Shown here piece after piece: positions 8,773 to 17,312 of a DNA stretch of 64,000 nucleotides. A program made the position numbers and the translations under genes. This stretch comes from Allobosea sp. (GTDB taxonomy: Bacteria; Pseudomonadota; Alphaproteobacteria; Rhizobiales; Beijerinckiaceae). The notes beneath the pieces are model-generated. The model ran no database searches and was not told the DNA's origin. It saw only the letters and a list, made by a program, of their open reading frames with translations. Each line of letters begins with the position of its first letter. Within the stretch, counting starts at the first letter, position 1. The stretch covers positions 1 through 64,000 of the forward strand of contig JAAEQB010000057.1 in assembly GCA_024231975.1 (NCBI GenBank), given 5' to 3'.

Positions 8773-9585
8773 ATGAGTAGTCCCGCGCTCAAGCGGATCG
8801 CCGTGGTCACGGGGGGCGGCTCCGGCATCGGCGCGGCGGCTGCCGAGAAGCTCGCGCGCGCAGGCGACCGCGTCGCGATCCTGGACATCGACCAGAGCGC
8901 CGGAGAGCGCCAGGCGCGGTACCTGTCCTCCGAAGGATTCGCGGCGGAGTATCTCGCATGCGATGTCGCCGATGCCGGCCAGGTTCAAGCCGTGGCCGAC
9001 GAGATCGCTCGCAAATGGGGCCCCGCCGAGCGCCTGGTCACCTGCGCCGCCCTCATGCCGGATACGGAATCCGCCATGACCATGCCTCTCGATCGGCATG
9101 ATCGCGTCTGGCGGGTGAACTATCACGGCACTTTCCACGCATGTCGCAGCTTCGGCGCGCAGATGGCGGCGGCGGGGGGCGGAGCGATCGTCACGCTGAC
9201 CTCGATCAACACATACGCCGCGCTGCCGCTACCCGCCTACAACCCGAGCAAGGTCGCGCTCGCCCGGCTGACCCAGCTGTTGGCGGCGGAGCTGGGCAGA
9301 CACAACGTTCGCGTCAACAGCGTCGCCCCGACCTATGTGATGATGCCGAGCCTTCGCCAGAAGGTCGAGAGCGGCCTGCGCGACCTGGACAAGCTGATGT
9401 CGGCCCATGCGCTGACCGCGCTCCCGACCCCTGGGGACGTCGCGGATGCGATAGGCTTCCTGCTCTCGCCCGAAGCACGCTTCATTACCGGCGCCGTGCT
9501 GCCGGTCGACTCCGGGTGGTCTGCCTGCACCGGATACATGACCTATGCCGGCGGCGTGCCATGGGCGCAGGAGGCGCCTCCGTAG
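8773..9585 (+). CDS. Short-chain dehydrogenase/reductase (SDR)
   Basis: Classical NAD(P)-dependent SDR of 270 residues. It has the cofactor loop VVTGGGSGIGAAAAEKLA, acidic residues after the second strand (ILDIDQSAG) that favour NAD(H), and the CDVADAGQV loop. The catalytic serine lies in TLTSINTY and the Tyr-x3-Lys in AYNPSK (Tyr about 156, Lys about 160). It ends in GAVLPVDSGWSA, the usual C-terminal segment. A 243-bp gap separates it from the CMD gene; I see no clear gene in that gap. It probably oxidises a hydroxy intermediate of the imported compound. Confidence 0.9.
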   Translation: MSSPALKRIAVVTGGGSGIGAAAAEKLARAGDRVAILDIDQSAGERQARYLSSEGFAAEYLACDVADAGQVQAVADEIARKWGPAERLVTCAALMPDTESAMTMPLDRHDRVWRVNYHGTFHACRSFGAQMAAAGGGAIVTLTSINTYAALPLPAYNPSKVALARLTQLLAAELGRHNVRVNSVAPTYVMMPSLRQKVESGLRDLDKLMSAHALTALPTPGDVADAIGFLLSPEARFITGAVLPVDSGWSACTGYMTYAGGVPWAQEAPP

Positions 9586-9672
9586 CGGTCGGCTGGGAGG
9601 CCGAAGCTCTCCACAAGCCCAATCTCTTGACGATGGGCAGCGAAAAAAGAACCGAAACTCGGGAGGAAGCAC

Positions 9673-10662
9673 ATGACATTCAAGGCAGCATTCTTCGGCG
9701 TCCTGGCCGCCTGCGCGGCATCCGCCGCAAACGCGCAGACCATCCTCAAATTCGCCCATGCCGACCAGCAGAACAGCGCACGTCATGCCGGCGTGACCCT
9801 GTTCGCCCAGAAAGTCGAAGAGCTCACGCAGGGCCGATACAAGGTTCAGGTCTACTGCTGTGGCCAACTCGGCAGCGACCCGAAGGTCATCGAGCAATTG
9901 GGACTGGGTGGCGTCGATCTCACCATCTCGTCGACGGGCTCCTATGCGCCCTATATTCCGACGCTCAATCTGACGATGCTGCCCTTCGCCTTCGAGACCT
10001 ACGAGCAGGGCTGGAAATTCTACGACGAGTCCGCCTGGCTCAAGGAGCAGTTCGCCAAGGCGCCGACGAAGGGCTTCCGCTTCCTCGCCCCCTGGGAGGG
10101 CGGTTTCCGCAACATGACGACCAGGGAGCCCTTGAACGGCCCCGACGACGCCAAGGGCAAGAAGCTGCGTAGCTTCGCCAACGAGATGATGCGCTGGTCG
10201 CTCGAGGCAATGGGCTTCGGCGTCCAGATCATGCCGTTGCCGGAGGTCTACATGGCGATCCAGCAAGGTGTCGTCGCTGGTCAGGAGAACCCGATCGACA
10301 TGATCAACGGCCAGAAATTCTACGAGGTCGCCCCGCATGTCACGATCACGAACCATGTCTACAGCCCAACACCCGTCGTGATCTCGGAGAGAACCTGGCA
10401 GCGGCTGCCCGAGGCGGATCGCGCCCTGATCCTTCGTGCCGCCCAGGAGGTCACGCCCTTCATGCGCAAGCTCATCAAGGACAATGACGAGACGCTGCTT
10501 GCCGAAATGGAGACGAAGAACGCCAAAGTGAACCGCAAGCCGGACATCGCCGCGTTCCGGCGCAGCGTCGAGCCCGTCTACGAGAAGGCTCGCGAGAAAT
10601 ATGGCGCGGATGCGAAGGCCGTACTCGAGGAGGCGGCTGCCATCCGCGCCCAAGCAAAATAA
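9673..10662 (+). CDS. TRAP transporter solute-binding protein (DctP family), copy 1
   Basis: Periplasmic substrate-binding protein of 329 residues with a signal peptide (MTFKAAFFGVLAACAASAANAQ, cleaved near ANA-QT). The family core includes ILKFAHADQQNSARH, ISSTGSYAPYIP and KGKKLRSFANEM, where the Arg of KLR normally binds the ligand's carboxylate, then IQQGVVAGQENPID. A YCCGQLG segment replaces the usual hydrophilic loop. It delivers an organic acid to the DctQM membrane pair encoded downstream. A nearly identical second copy follows directly. A good ribosome site (GGGAGGAAG) precedes the ATG. Confidence 0.93.
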   Translation: MTFKAAFFGVLAACAASAANAQTILKFAHADQQNSARHAGVTLFAQKVEELTQGRYKVQVYCCGQLGSDPKVIEQLGLGGVDLTISSTGSYAPYIPTLNLTMLPFAFETYEQGWKFYDESAWLKEQFAKAPTKGFRFLAPWEGGFRNMTTREPLNGPDDAKGKKLRSFANEMMRWSLEAMGFGVQIMPLPEVYMAIQQGVVAGQENPIDMINGQKFYEVAPHVTITNHVYSPTPVVISERTWQRLPEADRALILRAAQEVTPFMRKLIKDNDETLLAEMETKNAKVNRKPDIAAFRRSVEPVYEKAREKYGADAKAVLEEAAAIRAQAK

Positions 10663-10717
10663 CAGCGGTCGCATGTCGACGAACCGCAGGGACATGGAAA
10701 CGCGACGAGGAAGCGTC

Positions 10718-11716
10718 ATGACACTTCGAAAACTGATATCCGGCCTCCTGGCGGCGACCGTGCTTTCGGCGGCGCCCGCGGCCATGGCGCAGACGACCCT
10801 GAAATTTGCGCATGGCGAGCAGCAGACCAGCGCCCGTCATCTCGGCGCGCAACTCCTCGGCAAGAAGATCGAGGAGATGACGCAGGGGCGCTACAAGTTG
10901 CAGATCTATTGCTGCAGCCAGCTCGGCGGCGATCCCAAGGCCATCGAGCAACTGGGCTTGGGCGGCGTCGACTTCACCATCTCGTCGACGGGTTCCTTCG
11001 CGCCCCATATCCCCGCGCTCAATCTGACGATGCTGCCCTTCGCCTTCGAGACCTACGAGCAGGGCTGGAAGTTCTACGATGAATCGCCCTGGCTCAAGGA
11101 GCAGTTCGCCAAGGCGCCGGCGAAGGGCTTCCGCTTCCTCGCCCCCTGGGAGGGCGGTTTCCGTGTCATGACGACGCGCGACCCGCTGAACGGTCCCGAA
11201 GACGCCAAAGGCAAGAAGCTGCGCAGCTTCGCCAACGAGATGATGCGCTGGTCGCTCGAAGCGATGGGGTTCGGCGTCCAGATCATGCCGCTGCCGGAGG
11301 TCTACATGGCGATCCAGCAGGGCGTCGTCGCGGGCCAGGAAAACCCAATCGACACCGTCAACGCCCAGAAATACTACGAGGTGGCGCCCCATGTGACGCT
11401 GACGAACCATGTCTACAGCCCGACCCCGGTCGTGATCGCCGAGAAGACCTGGCAGGGGCTCTCCGAAACGGATCGCGCGCTGATCCTGCGCGCGGCGCAG
11501 GAAGTGACCCCCTTCATGCGTGATCTCATCCGCACCCGCGATGCGGATTCGCTGAAGGAGATGGAAGCCAAGGGCGCCAAGGTCAATCGTACACCCCGGA
11601 TCGACGCGTTTCGCCAATCCGTTGCCTCCGTCTACGACAGGGCGCGCGAGAAATATGGTGCCGACGCCGATGCCTTCATCAAGGAGGCCGAAGCGCTTCG
11701 GACGCAGCCGAAATGA
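10718..11716 (+). CDS. TRAP transporter solute-binding protein (DctP family), copy 2
   Basis: Protein of 332 residues, start ATG 10718 after GACGAGGAAG, with a signal peptide (MTLRKLISGLLAATVLSAAPAAMAQ). It aligns end to end with copy 1; long central blocks such as LNLTMLPFAFETYEQGWKFY and IMPLPEVYMAIQQGVVAGQE are identical. Differences are concentrated in the first 60 and last 70 mature residues and in the segment after QENPID (MINGQKF against TVNAQKY). This is an in-place gene duplication with some divergence. Its stop overlaps the dctQ start (ATGA). Both copies keep the KLRSF carboxylate-binding arginine. Confidence 0.93.
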   Translation: MTLRKLISGLLAATVLSAAPAAMAQTTLKFAHGEQQTSARHLGAQLLGKKIEEMTQGRYKLQIYCCSQLGGDPKAIEQLGLGGVDFTISSTGSFAPHIPALNLTMLPFAFETYEQGWKFYDESPWLKEQFAKAPAKGFRFLAPWEGGFRVMTTRDPLNGPEDAKGKKLRSFANEMMRWSLEAMGFGVQIMPLPEVYMAIQQGVVAGQENPIDTVNAQKYYEVAPHVTLTNHVYSPTPVVIAEKTWQGLSETDRALILRAAQEVTPFMRDLIRTRDADSLKEMEAKGAKVNRTPRIDAFRQSVASVYDRAREKYGADADAFIKEAEALRTQPK

Positions 11717-12282
11717 CGAATCCGCGACCGGCCCATGCTCCCGAGGCGCCCCAGTTCGGACGCGCCGAGCCTGTTGTTGCAGATAGTCGTCGGCTGCCGC
11801 TTCCCCTGGAATGGGTGAGCCGGATCGTCGATCTGGCGGTGATCATGATCGGCGCTTCACTGATCACGATCGTCCTGATCAATGTCGTGCTGCATTTGCT
11901 GGCGCACGATCTCGCCTGGGTGACCGAGCTCGGCGAGTTCATGATGGTCTGGGTCACCTTTCTGGGCGGCGTCGCCGCCGCCCGGCGCAATGTGCACATG
12001 TCGATCACCGAGCTGCTGGACAAGCTTCCGCCGGCCAGGCGCCGCTGGGCGGATGCGGCCGTTCAGACCTTCTGCCTCACGGTGCTCGCGCTGCTGCTGT
12101 TTTACGGCTGGCGCATGGTGGAGAGCAGCTGGGGCAGTGTTCTGACCACGCTCGATTGGCCGATGGCCTGGCAGTACATGCCACTGCCGCTGTCGTCCGC
12201 GCTGATGATCCTCTTCATCGGCTACGACCTGATCCTGATCCTCCGCGGCATTCCCCGCGACCAGCGTTATCAGGAGAACTGA
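11713..12282 (+). CDS. TRAP transporter small permease (DctQ family)
   Basis: Membrane protein of 189 residues with four predicted transmembrane helices: IVDLAVIMIGASLITIVLINVVLHLL, the region FMMVWVTFLGGVAAARR, TFCLTVLALLLFYG and YMPLPLSSALMILFIGYDLILIL. The ELGEFMMVWVTFLGG-AAARRN-H pattern is typical of DctQ. The start overlaps the preceding stop by four bases, indicating translational coupling. It pairs with the large permease four bases downstream to form the sodium-driven TRAP permease. Confidence 0.92.
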   Translation: MTNPRPAHAPEAPQFGRAEPVVADSRRLPLPLEWVSRIVDLAVIMIGASLITIVLINVVLHLLAHDLAWVTELGEFMMVWVTFLGGVAAARRNVHMSITELLDKLPPARRRWADAAVQTFCLTVLALLLFYGWRMVESSWGSVLTTLDWPMAWQYMPLPLSSALMILFIGYDLILILRGIPRDQRYQEN

Positions 12283-12286
12283 TGCC

Positions 12287-13582
12287 ATGCTGGCCATCGT
12301 CATCTTCGGTGTCTTCTTCGCGCTCGCGATAGCGGGCATCCCGCTCATGTTCGCGATGCTCGCGACGACTCTGGGCATCATCGCGCTCTACGGCATGCAG
12401 CATCCCTTCGAGACGCTGCTCCTGTCCTTTGTCAGCGGCGTCGAGCCGTTCATGCTCATCGCGGTTCCGCTGTTCGTCTTCACCGGCGAACTCCTCGCCA
12501 GCGGAGGTGTCGGCCAGCGCATCGTCGCCTTTGCCTATGTCATGTTCGGCTGGCTTCCGGGCGGGCTGGGAGTCGTCACTGTCGTCTCCTGCCTGATGTT
12601 CGGCGGGATCTCCGGCTCGGCCATTGCGGATACGGCCGCGATCGGCTCGCTGATCATCCCGACGATGATCGCGCGCGGCTATTCACGCGGGTTCGCCGCT
12701 GCGCTGCTTTCGGTGGCGGGCACGCTGGCGTTGCTGATGCCGCTTTCGGTGCCATTCCTCGTCTATTCCTTCATTTCCGGCACTTCGATGCGGTCGCTGT
12801 CGATCGCGGGGCTGATACCGGCGCTCCTGAGCGCGGCGGCGATGATCGCGATCTGCATCTGGCACGGAAAATCGACGGCATGCGACCCCGGCGGCCCCCG
12901 CGCGCCGCTGCGCGAAGTTCTCACGGCGGCCTATGCCGCCGGACCGGCGCTACTCCTGCCGATTCTGATCGTCGGGGGTATCTGGAGCGGCTACTTCACC
13001 CCGACCGAGGCAGCGGCTGTGGCGGTCTTCTACGGGATCGTCATCTCGATGTTCCTCTACAAGGACCTGCGCTGGAGCCAGATCCCCGACCTCCTCCTCA
13101 AGGCCTTCATCACCAGCGCCACCGTGATGCTGGTGATCGGTGCGACGGGCGCTCTGGCCTGGCTGCTGACGGTCGAGCAAGTCGCCTTCCACATGTCGAA
13201 CTGGGTCGCATCTGTCGCGCAGTCGCCATGGGTGTTCCTGCTCCTTCTGAACGTCGCGCTGCTCTTGCTCGGCCTGTTCATCGAGCCGCTGCCGGCACTG
13301 CTGATGGCCGGACCGCTGTTCATTCCCATGGCAGCGGCGTTCGGGATCAATCCCGTCCATCTCGGCGTGGTGATGACCGCCAACCTGGCGATCGCCTTGT
13401 ATACCCCGCCGGTGGGAGGCACCCTGTTCGTCGCCGCCAAGCTCGCAAAGGCCAGCATCGCCGAAATCACCCGCCATCTCTGGCTGCTGATGGGCGCGAC
13501 CTTCTTCGTCACGCTCTTGCTGACCTACTATCCGCCGCTCACGCAGTGGCTCCCGCAGCTGGTGATTTCGCTCACCAACTGA
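12287..13582 (+). CDS. TRAP transporter large permease (DctM family)
   Basis: Integral membrane protein of 431 residues with about 12 hydrophobic segments. Family landmarks are VPLFVFTGELLASGGVGQRI, the GGISGSAIADTAAIGSLIIPTM loop thought to take part in ion and substrate binding, the FTPTEAAAVAVFYG segment, and the C-terminal TPPVGGTLFVAAKLA. Length is normal. It is the last intact gene of the uptake operon; a damaged TIM-barrel gene follows at 13.7 kb. Confidence 0.93.
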   Translation: MLAIVIFGVFFALAIAGIPLMFAMLATTLGIIALYGMQHPFETLLLSFVSGVEPFMLIAVPLFVFTGELLASGGVGQRIVAFAYVMFGWLPGGLGVVTVVSCLMFGGISGSAIADTAAIGSLIIPTMIARGYSRGFAAALLSVAGTLALLMPLSVPFLVYSFISGTSMRSLSIAGLIPALLSAAAMIAICIWHGKSTACDPGGPRAPLREVLTAAYAAGPALLLPILIVGGIWSGYFTPTEAAAVAVFYGIVISMFLYKDLRWSQIPDLLLKAFITSATVMLVIGATGALAWLLTVEQVAFHMSNWVASVAQSPWVFLLLLNVALLLLGLFIEPLPALLMAGPLFIPMAAAFGINPVHLGVVMTANLAIALYTPPVGGTLFVAAKLAKASIAEITRHLWLLMGATFFVTLLLTYYPPLTQWLPQLVISLTN

Positions 13583-13727
13583 ACCGGGGTCGGCAGCCGA
13601 GACGTCTGGCTGCCGACCTGCACATTCCTCGCTGTCGCGCCGGACGGCGAGCGACCCGGCGATGGCGAGGGTCGCGCAAGGACCGATGGCAAAGCCCCGA
13701 GGCGATGGACGAATGGGACGCACGGAC

Positions 13728-14237
13728 ATGGTCACGATATCCCTGCGTGGCGAGGACATTCTTCTCGACGGAGTTCCGACCTATCCAGGCAGGTTCTGGA
13801 AGGGGCAGCGCGTCGAAGGCCAACTCATATCGATGCGCATGGTCAATGCGATCTTCGATGACCTGAATCCGGAAACCCGGGCGCCCTGGATCTACCCGGA
13901 CACGAGAACATGGGACCCCGAGCGGAACGTCACCGAGTTCCTCGGCATGCTGCTGGCCTACCGGCGGTTCGGCGTCCTGGGTGTCACGATCAATCTGCAG
14001 GGCGGATCGCCGGAAGGCTATTGCGAAATCCAGCCCTGGATCAACACGGCCTTTACGGCCTATGGCGAGTTGCGGGACGCCTATATGGATCGCTTCGATC
14101 GCGCGCTGAAGCGGCTCGATGAGCTCGGCATGATCGCGATCGTCGGTCTCTTCTACCACCTCCAGGATCTGCGGCTGGTCGCCAATGAAATGGTTATGCG
14201 ACACTGGAGTCGATGGGCTCACGCTCCTTCGCCGTGA
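13728..14237 (+). pseudogene. Glycosidase-like TIM-barrel protein, 3' end cut off
   Basis: The open frame starts at ATG 13728 (or ATG 13713) and encodes the first part of a GH5-like/cellulase-fold protein: ILLDGVPTYPGR, GQLISMRMVNAIFDDLNPET, WIYPDTRTWDPERN, LQGGSPEGY and LGMIAIVGLFYHLQD. Related proteins continue for a few hundred more residues with a second half carrying the acid/base and nucleophile glutamates. Here the resemblance stops at DLRLVANE, and the remaining 15 residues look random until a stop at 14235-14237. The break is near 14,185-14,195, directly before genes of the conjugative element, so this looks like the insertion or recombination boundary. No target duplication could be seen without the other end. 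Confidence 0.65.
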
Positions 14238-14412
14238 GGGCTCGCTCAGCCCCGATCGACCCGGGCGGCAGATGCAGCTTCGCAGGTCCAGCCTCGCCGA
14301 AACTCGCCACGGTTGGTGCGGAGCATTCCCGTTGCATCTCTTGCGCGCAGTTGGCTGGCGGGCGGCGGGTAGCGGGGCGCGGTGGAGAGGCAGAGGAGGG
14401 TGAGAGATCCGC

Positions 14413-14460
14413 GACGGGTCTGGAGGTCCGGCGGGAGATTCCGGTCCGCCCGTCACGGAG
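14413..14460 (+). promoter_or_regulatory. Folded leader, family I (copy 1)
   Basis: GACGGG (14413-14418) pairs with CCCGTC (14449-14454). Two bases later is GGAG (14457-14460), and eight bases after that the ATG at 14469. The enclosed segment can form smaller GC stems. The same architecture precedes the genes at 25711, 27057 and 30637. Confidence 0.65.
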
Positions 14461-14468
14461 ATGCCACC

Positions 14469-14552
14469 ATGGCGAAGACCACGTTCAAGCCTCATCTCAA
14501 TCCCTCGAAGAACAACCGCGTCGGCTCACCCACTGCGGGAGAGCCGTCATGA
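14469..14552 (+). CDS. 27-residue leader-type protein, unknown
   Basis: Short frame MAKTTFKPHLNPSKNNRVGS... of 27 residues. It has a well placed GGAG eight bases before the ATG, in the folded leader at 14413-14460, and its stop overlaps the next start (ATGA at 14549-14552). The good ribosome site and coupling suggest it is translated, either as a small basic protein or as a coupling device for the ATPase gene. It is too short for family recognition. Confidence 0.5.
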   Translation: MAKTTFKPHLNPSKNNRVGSPTAGEPS

Positions 14553-15838
14553 CTTTCGGAGCAACGGTCACCGACCAGGAGTATTCTCGCCTCGCGCCCA
14601 TCGAGCGGGAACTGGCGACGGCATTCGCCGCCGAACGTGGATACGCGCAGCCCACGGCCAAGCAGCCGGCATCAGAGCGCAGCGCCGTCGCCATCGACCT
14701 CGGACTATCCGATCTCGGTGGCATGATCCGTCTGGATCTCGAGAAGATCCTCGATGGCCGTCTGCTCGTCCAGGGCACATCCGGGGCCGGCAAGAGCTGG
14801 ACATTGCGACGCATCCTCGAACAGACGCACGGCCACGTGCAGCAGATCGTGATCGATCCCGAGGGTGAGTTCGTCTCGCTGGCGCGGCGTTTCGACTTCC
14901 CCGTCCTCGACGGCGCTCGGCTCGACGCCGCAGCTCTTGCGATCGCCGCGACCCGCGCCCGGGAGCATCGCCTGTCGCTGTTGCTCGATCTCTCGCAGAT
15001 CGACCGGGAAGCCCAGATGCAGCATGTCACGGCGTTCGTCGGTGCGCTGATCGCCGCACCGCGCGAACACTGGCACCCCCTGCTGATCGCAATCGACGAG
15101 GCTCATCTGTTCGCTCCATTCGGAGGTGCGGGACTGGCCGCGACCTCTGTCCGGCAAGCGGCGACGCAGACGATCACCGATCTAATGAGCCGCGGCCGCA
15201 AGCGCGGTCTCGCCAGCGTCCTTGCTACGCAACGTATCGCCCGGCTCGCGAAATCGGTCTCTTCGGAGGTCCTCAATTTCCTGATCGGCCTCAATACGCT
15301 CGACATCGATATTCGACGCGCCGCCGAAACCATCGGGTGGGATGCGAGCAAAGCGTTCGATCGGCTGCCATTGCTTCTGCCCGGCGATTTCGTGGCGTCC
15401 GGGCCGGCATTCTCTCGCGCGCCGGCGATGCTGCGCATCGGCCCTGTCGAAACCCGCCACATCGGAGCACGGCCGGAGATCGCGACGCCGTCGCCGATCA
15501 GCACCGAGGACGCCGTCCGCCTGCTCGACCTCGACGAACTCCAGGCGGTCTCCGAAGCTGACGGCGAGGCTCGATCCGACATGAGTTTGCCCGCCGGCGC
15601 GCGCTCGGTGCGTGCCTTCATCCGGGAGGCCGCTTTCGCCGACGCCGGCCGGGTCTGGGAGGTCCTAGCGCCGCTCGTACCGCAGGGCGCGGCGGTCGCT
15701 GACCTCGCCGATTATCTCGGCATCGATTCCGGCCGCGTCAGTGCCGCGCTCGCCCTGCTCGACACCTGCGGCGCCATCGACATCGACGATGTGCACGATG
15801 GCCGCGCCGTGCGGATCGCGAAAGGAATGGCGCCGTGA
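14549..15838 (+). CDS. HerA/DUF87-like ATPase
   Basis: Protein of 429 residues. Walker A is LVQGTSGAGKSWTLRRI (around residue 75), Walker B with a following acidic-His pair is LLIAIDEAHLFAP (around 182), and a sensor-like region is SVLATQRIARLAKSVSSEV. This arrangement, with an IDPEGEF segment after the first helix, is that of HerA/DUF87-type DNA-translocating ATPases, which form hexameric rings. The C-terminal third (from about 330) may be a winged-helix region, with AVADLADYLGIDSGRVSAAL. Start ATG 14549 was chosen over a 112-residue upstream extension of no similarity. It is translationally coupled on both sides (ATGA at the start, GTGA at the end). It could pump or process element DNA; no HerA nuclease partner is adjacent. 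Confidence 0.8.
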   Translation: MTFGATVTDQEYSRLAPIERELATAFAAERGYAQPTAKQPASERSAVAIDLGLSDLGGMIRLDLEKILDGRLLVQGTSGAGKSWTLRRILEQTHGHVQQIVIDPEGEFVSLARRFDFPVLDGARLDAAALAIAATRAREHRLSLLLDLSQIDREAQMQHVTAFVGALIAAPREHWHPLLIAIDEAHLFAPFGGAGLAATSVRQAATQTITDLMSRGRKRGLASVLATQRIARLAKSVSSEVLNFLIGLNTLDIDIRRAAETIGWDASKAFDRLPLLLPGDFVASGPAFSRAPAMLRIGPVETRHIGARPEIATPSPISTEDAVRLLDLDELQAVSEADGEARSDMSLPAGARSVRAFIREAAFADAGRVWEVLAPLVPQGAAVADLADYLGIDSGRVSAALALLDTCGAIDIDDVHDGRAVRIAKGMAP

Positions 15839-16668
15839 GCCTCAAACCCGTCTCCTTCGCAAAGCCCCGCCGCCACGAACCCCGTCTTTCCGTTCCCTAC
15901 GTCCCGGGCAAGCGCGACAAGCGCTTCTGGACCGAGACGGAAAACGAAGTCCTCCGGCGCTATTTCCCCGATGGCGGGGCCGCAGCCTGCCTCGCCAGGC
16001 TCGCCGAGCACCGCACGCTTGCCGGCGTCTACGGGCAGGCACAGAAGCTCGGCCTGAAAGCGAGCACCTCGCCAGCGGCGCGGCAGCGCCACCGCACCAG
16101 TCCGGAACTCGATCAGCTGATCCGCGACGGATGGATCGACATGGATCCCAGCCGAAAGGGCGCCGTTTCGGATCTCGCCACCCGCCTCGATGTTCCCCGC
16201 TGGTGGCTGACCAAGCGCTTGACGATCCTCGGCTTGACCGTCCGGCATAAAAAAGAGCCGCGATGGACGGTAGCCGAGGATGCCCTGATGAGCAGTGTCC
16301 CGCTTCATCAGCCGGACAAGGCCGCGGCCATCTTCCGTGAGCACGGCTTCCGGCGCTCGCCGACGGCAATCGTCGTCCGGGCGAAGCGGCTTTCTCTCTC
16401 CCGGCGAGCGACCCGGCCCGAGCTCTCGGCAACGCAAGCCGCGGCGATCCTCGGCGTCGACGGCAAGTTCGTGACTGCGCGTATTCTCGCGGGCGATCTG
16501 CCGGCCGAAAAGCGAGGCGACAGGCGGCTTTCACAGCAGGGCGGCAGTTCCTGGGACATCGAGCCTGTCGCCCTTCGGCGATGGATCATCGACAACCTCG
16601 AGGTCGTCGATCTTCGGAAGGTCGACAAGATCCCTTTCGTCCTTCTGATCGCGGGCGAGTGCTCGTGA
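15835..16668 (+). CDS. Putative DNA-binding protein with two Myb/SANT-like repeats
   Basis: Protein of 277 residues, GTG start overlapping the ATPase stop. Two segments resemble Myb/SANT or GcrA-like repeats: FWTETENEVLRRYFPDGG..LGLKA (residues about 31-75) and RWTVAEDALMSSVPLHQPDK..LSLSR (about 142-190). Each starts with a W-T-xx-E/D-xx-L pattern and ends with an A/R-rich helix. Between and after them are helix-turn-helix-like stretches (SDLATRLDVPRWWLTKRL, then SATQAAAILGVDGKFVTARI). Function unknown. Coupling to the ATPase gene suggests the two work together on DNA. Confidence 0.6.
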   Translation: MSLKPVSFAKPRRHEPRLSVPYVPGKRDKRFWTETENEVLRRYFPDGGAAACLARLAEHRTLAGVYGQAQKLGLKASTSPAARQRHRTSPELDQLIRDGWIDMDPSRKGAVSDLATRLDVPRWWLTKRLTILGLTVRHKKEPRWTVAEDALMSSVPLHQPDKAAAIFREHGFRRSPTAIVVRAKRLSLSRRATRPELSATQAAAILGVDGKFVTARILAGDLPAEKRGDRRLSQQGGSSWDIEPVALRRWIIDNLEVVDLRKVDKIPFVLLIAGECS

Positions 16669-16778
16669 GACACGTCATCGAGCTGTTGGCCGAGCTCGGA
16701 GGCGACCATCGCTCTTCCTGGGCTCCTCGCGACGAACTTGTCCCCGCCCCGATCGCCGAAGGCAGCTCTGCCGCCTGA
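16665..16778 (+). CDS. Small protein of 37 residues, unknown
   Basis: GTG start at 16665 overlaps the previous stop by four bases (GTGA), giving VRHVIELLAELGGDHRSSWA and ending in IAEGSSAA. The overlap continues the chain of coupled genes from 14469. Nothing is recognised. The coupling is the main reason to call it. Confidence 0.4.
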   Translation: MRHVIELLAELGGDHRSSWAPRDELVPAPIAEGSSAA

Positions 16779-16806
16779 CGTAACCCAACAATTCCTTCAA
16801 CCCCCG

Positions 16807-16836
16807 CGCCCGGCATCGCTTCGCGATCGCCGGGCG
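16807..16836. promoter_or_regulatory. Strong stem-loop before the gene at 16859
   Basis: CGCCCGGCATCGC (16807-16819) pairs with GCGAT-c-GCCGGGCG (16823-16836): 13 base pairs, one bulged C and a TTC loop. No T run follows. It may end the upstream coupled genes or act in the leader of the next gene. Confidence 0.6.
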
Positions 16837-16858
16837 CATCCGTTTCAGGGAGATCCCG

Positions 16859-17245
16859 ATGTTCGACTGGACGAAATCCTGTTCCTACGACGACGCGCAA
16901 AAGCGGCGCTTCCATGCAACCGCCCGTTCGCGCGTGAAGCAGCTCGCCGCCGAGCTGGGCCTGCCCCCCGGCTCCTACGATATCCGCGCCAATAAGGGTG
17001 GCATCGCCGTCTCGGGCGAGATCACCCTCCATCATGACGCAGCCTATGTGCAGGTCGCGCAATACGGCCTGTCCTCAGGACACGGCATCCTGATCCGATC
17101 CTGCAAGGGCAGGCGCGATTTCATCGGTGGTCCCAACACCTTCGCGCCGCTCGCGCTGCTGGACGATATCCCGGCCCTCGCCGCCAGGGTTCGCAGCATC
17201 ACCGGCGTCGGCAAGCCGACGCCGACCAACGCGCACGCGGCCTGA
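16859..17245 (+). CDS. Conserved-type small protein, unknown (128 aa)
   Basis: Start ATG 16859 after AGGGAGATCCCG. The protein begins MFDWTKSCSYDDAQKRRFHA and has a basic N-terminal helix, a central beta-rich part (GGIAVSGEITLHHDAAYVQV) and a conserved-looking SCKGRRDFIGGPNT segment. No family is recognised. It is one of a run of short rightward genes between 16.8 and 21 kb, each preceded by a hairpin or terminator-like stem. Confidence 0.7.
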   Translation: MFDWTKSCSYDDAQKRRFHATARSRVKQLAAELGLPPGSYDIRANKGGIAVSGEITLHHDAAYVQVAQYGLSSGHGILIRSCKGRRDFIGGPNTFAPLALLDDIPALAARVRSITGVGKPTPTNAHAA

Positions 17246-17312
17246 CGCTTCATCGCGCCAAGGCCGGGCCTGTCCGGACCTTCCTCACCTTCACAAATTG
17301 CAAGAGGTCGTC

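Noticed and set aside
9229..11617. Two long minus-strand frames opposite the dctP genes
   Set aside because: They mirror each other because the dctP genes are duplicated. No ribosome sites and no known domain.
16581..16778. 65-residue frame starting inside the SANT-like protein gene
   Set aside because: Its first half only overlaps the upstream gene in another frame. The coupled GTG at 16665 is the plausible start.
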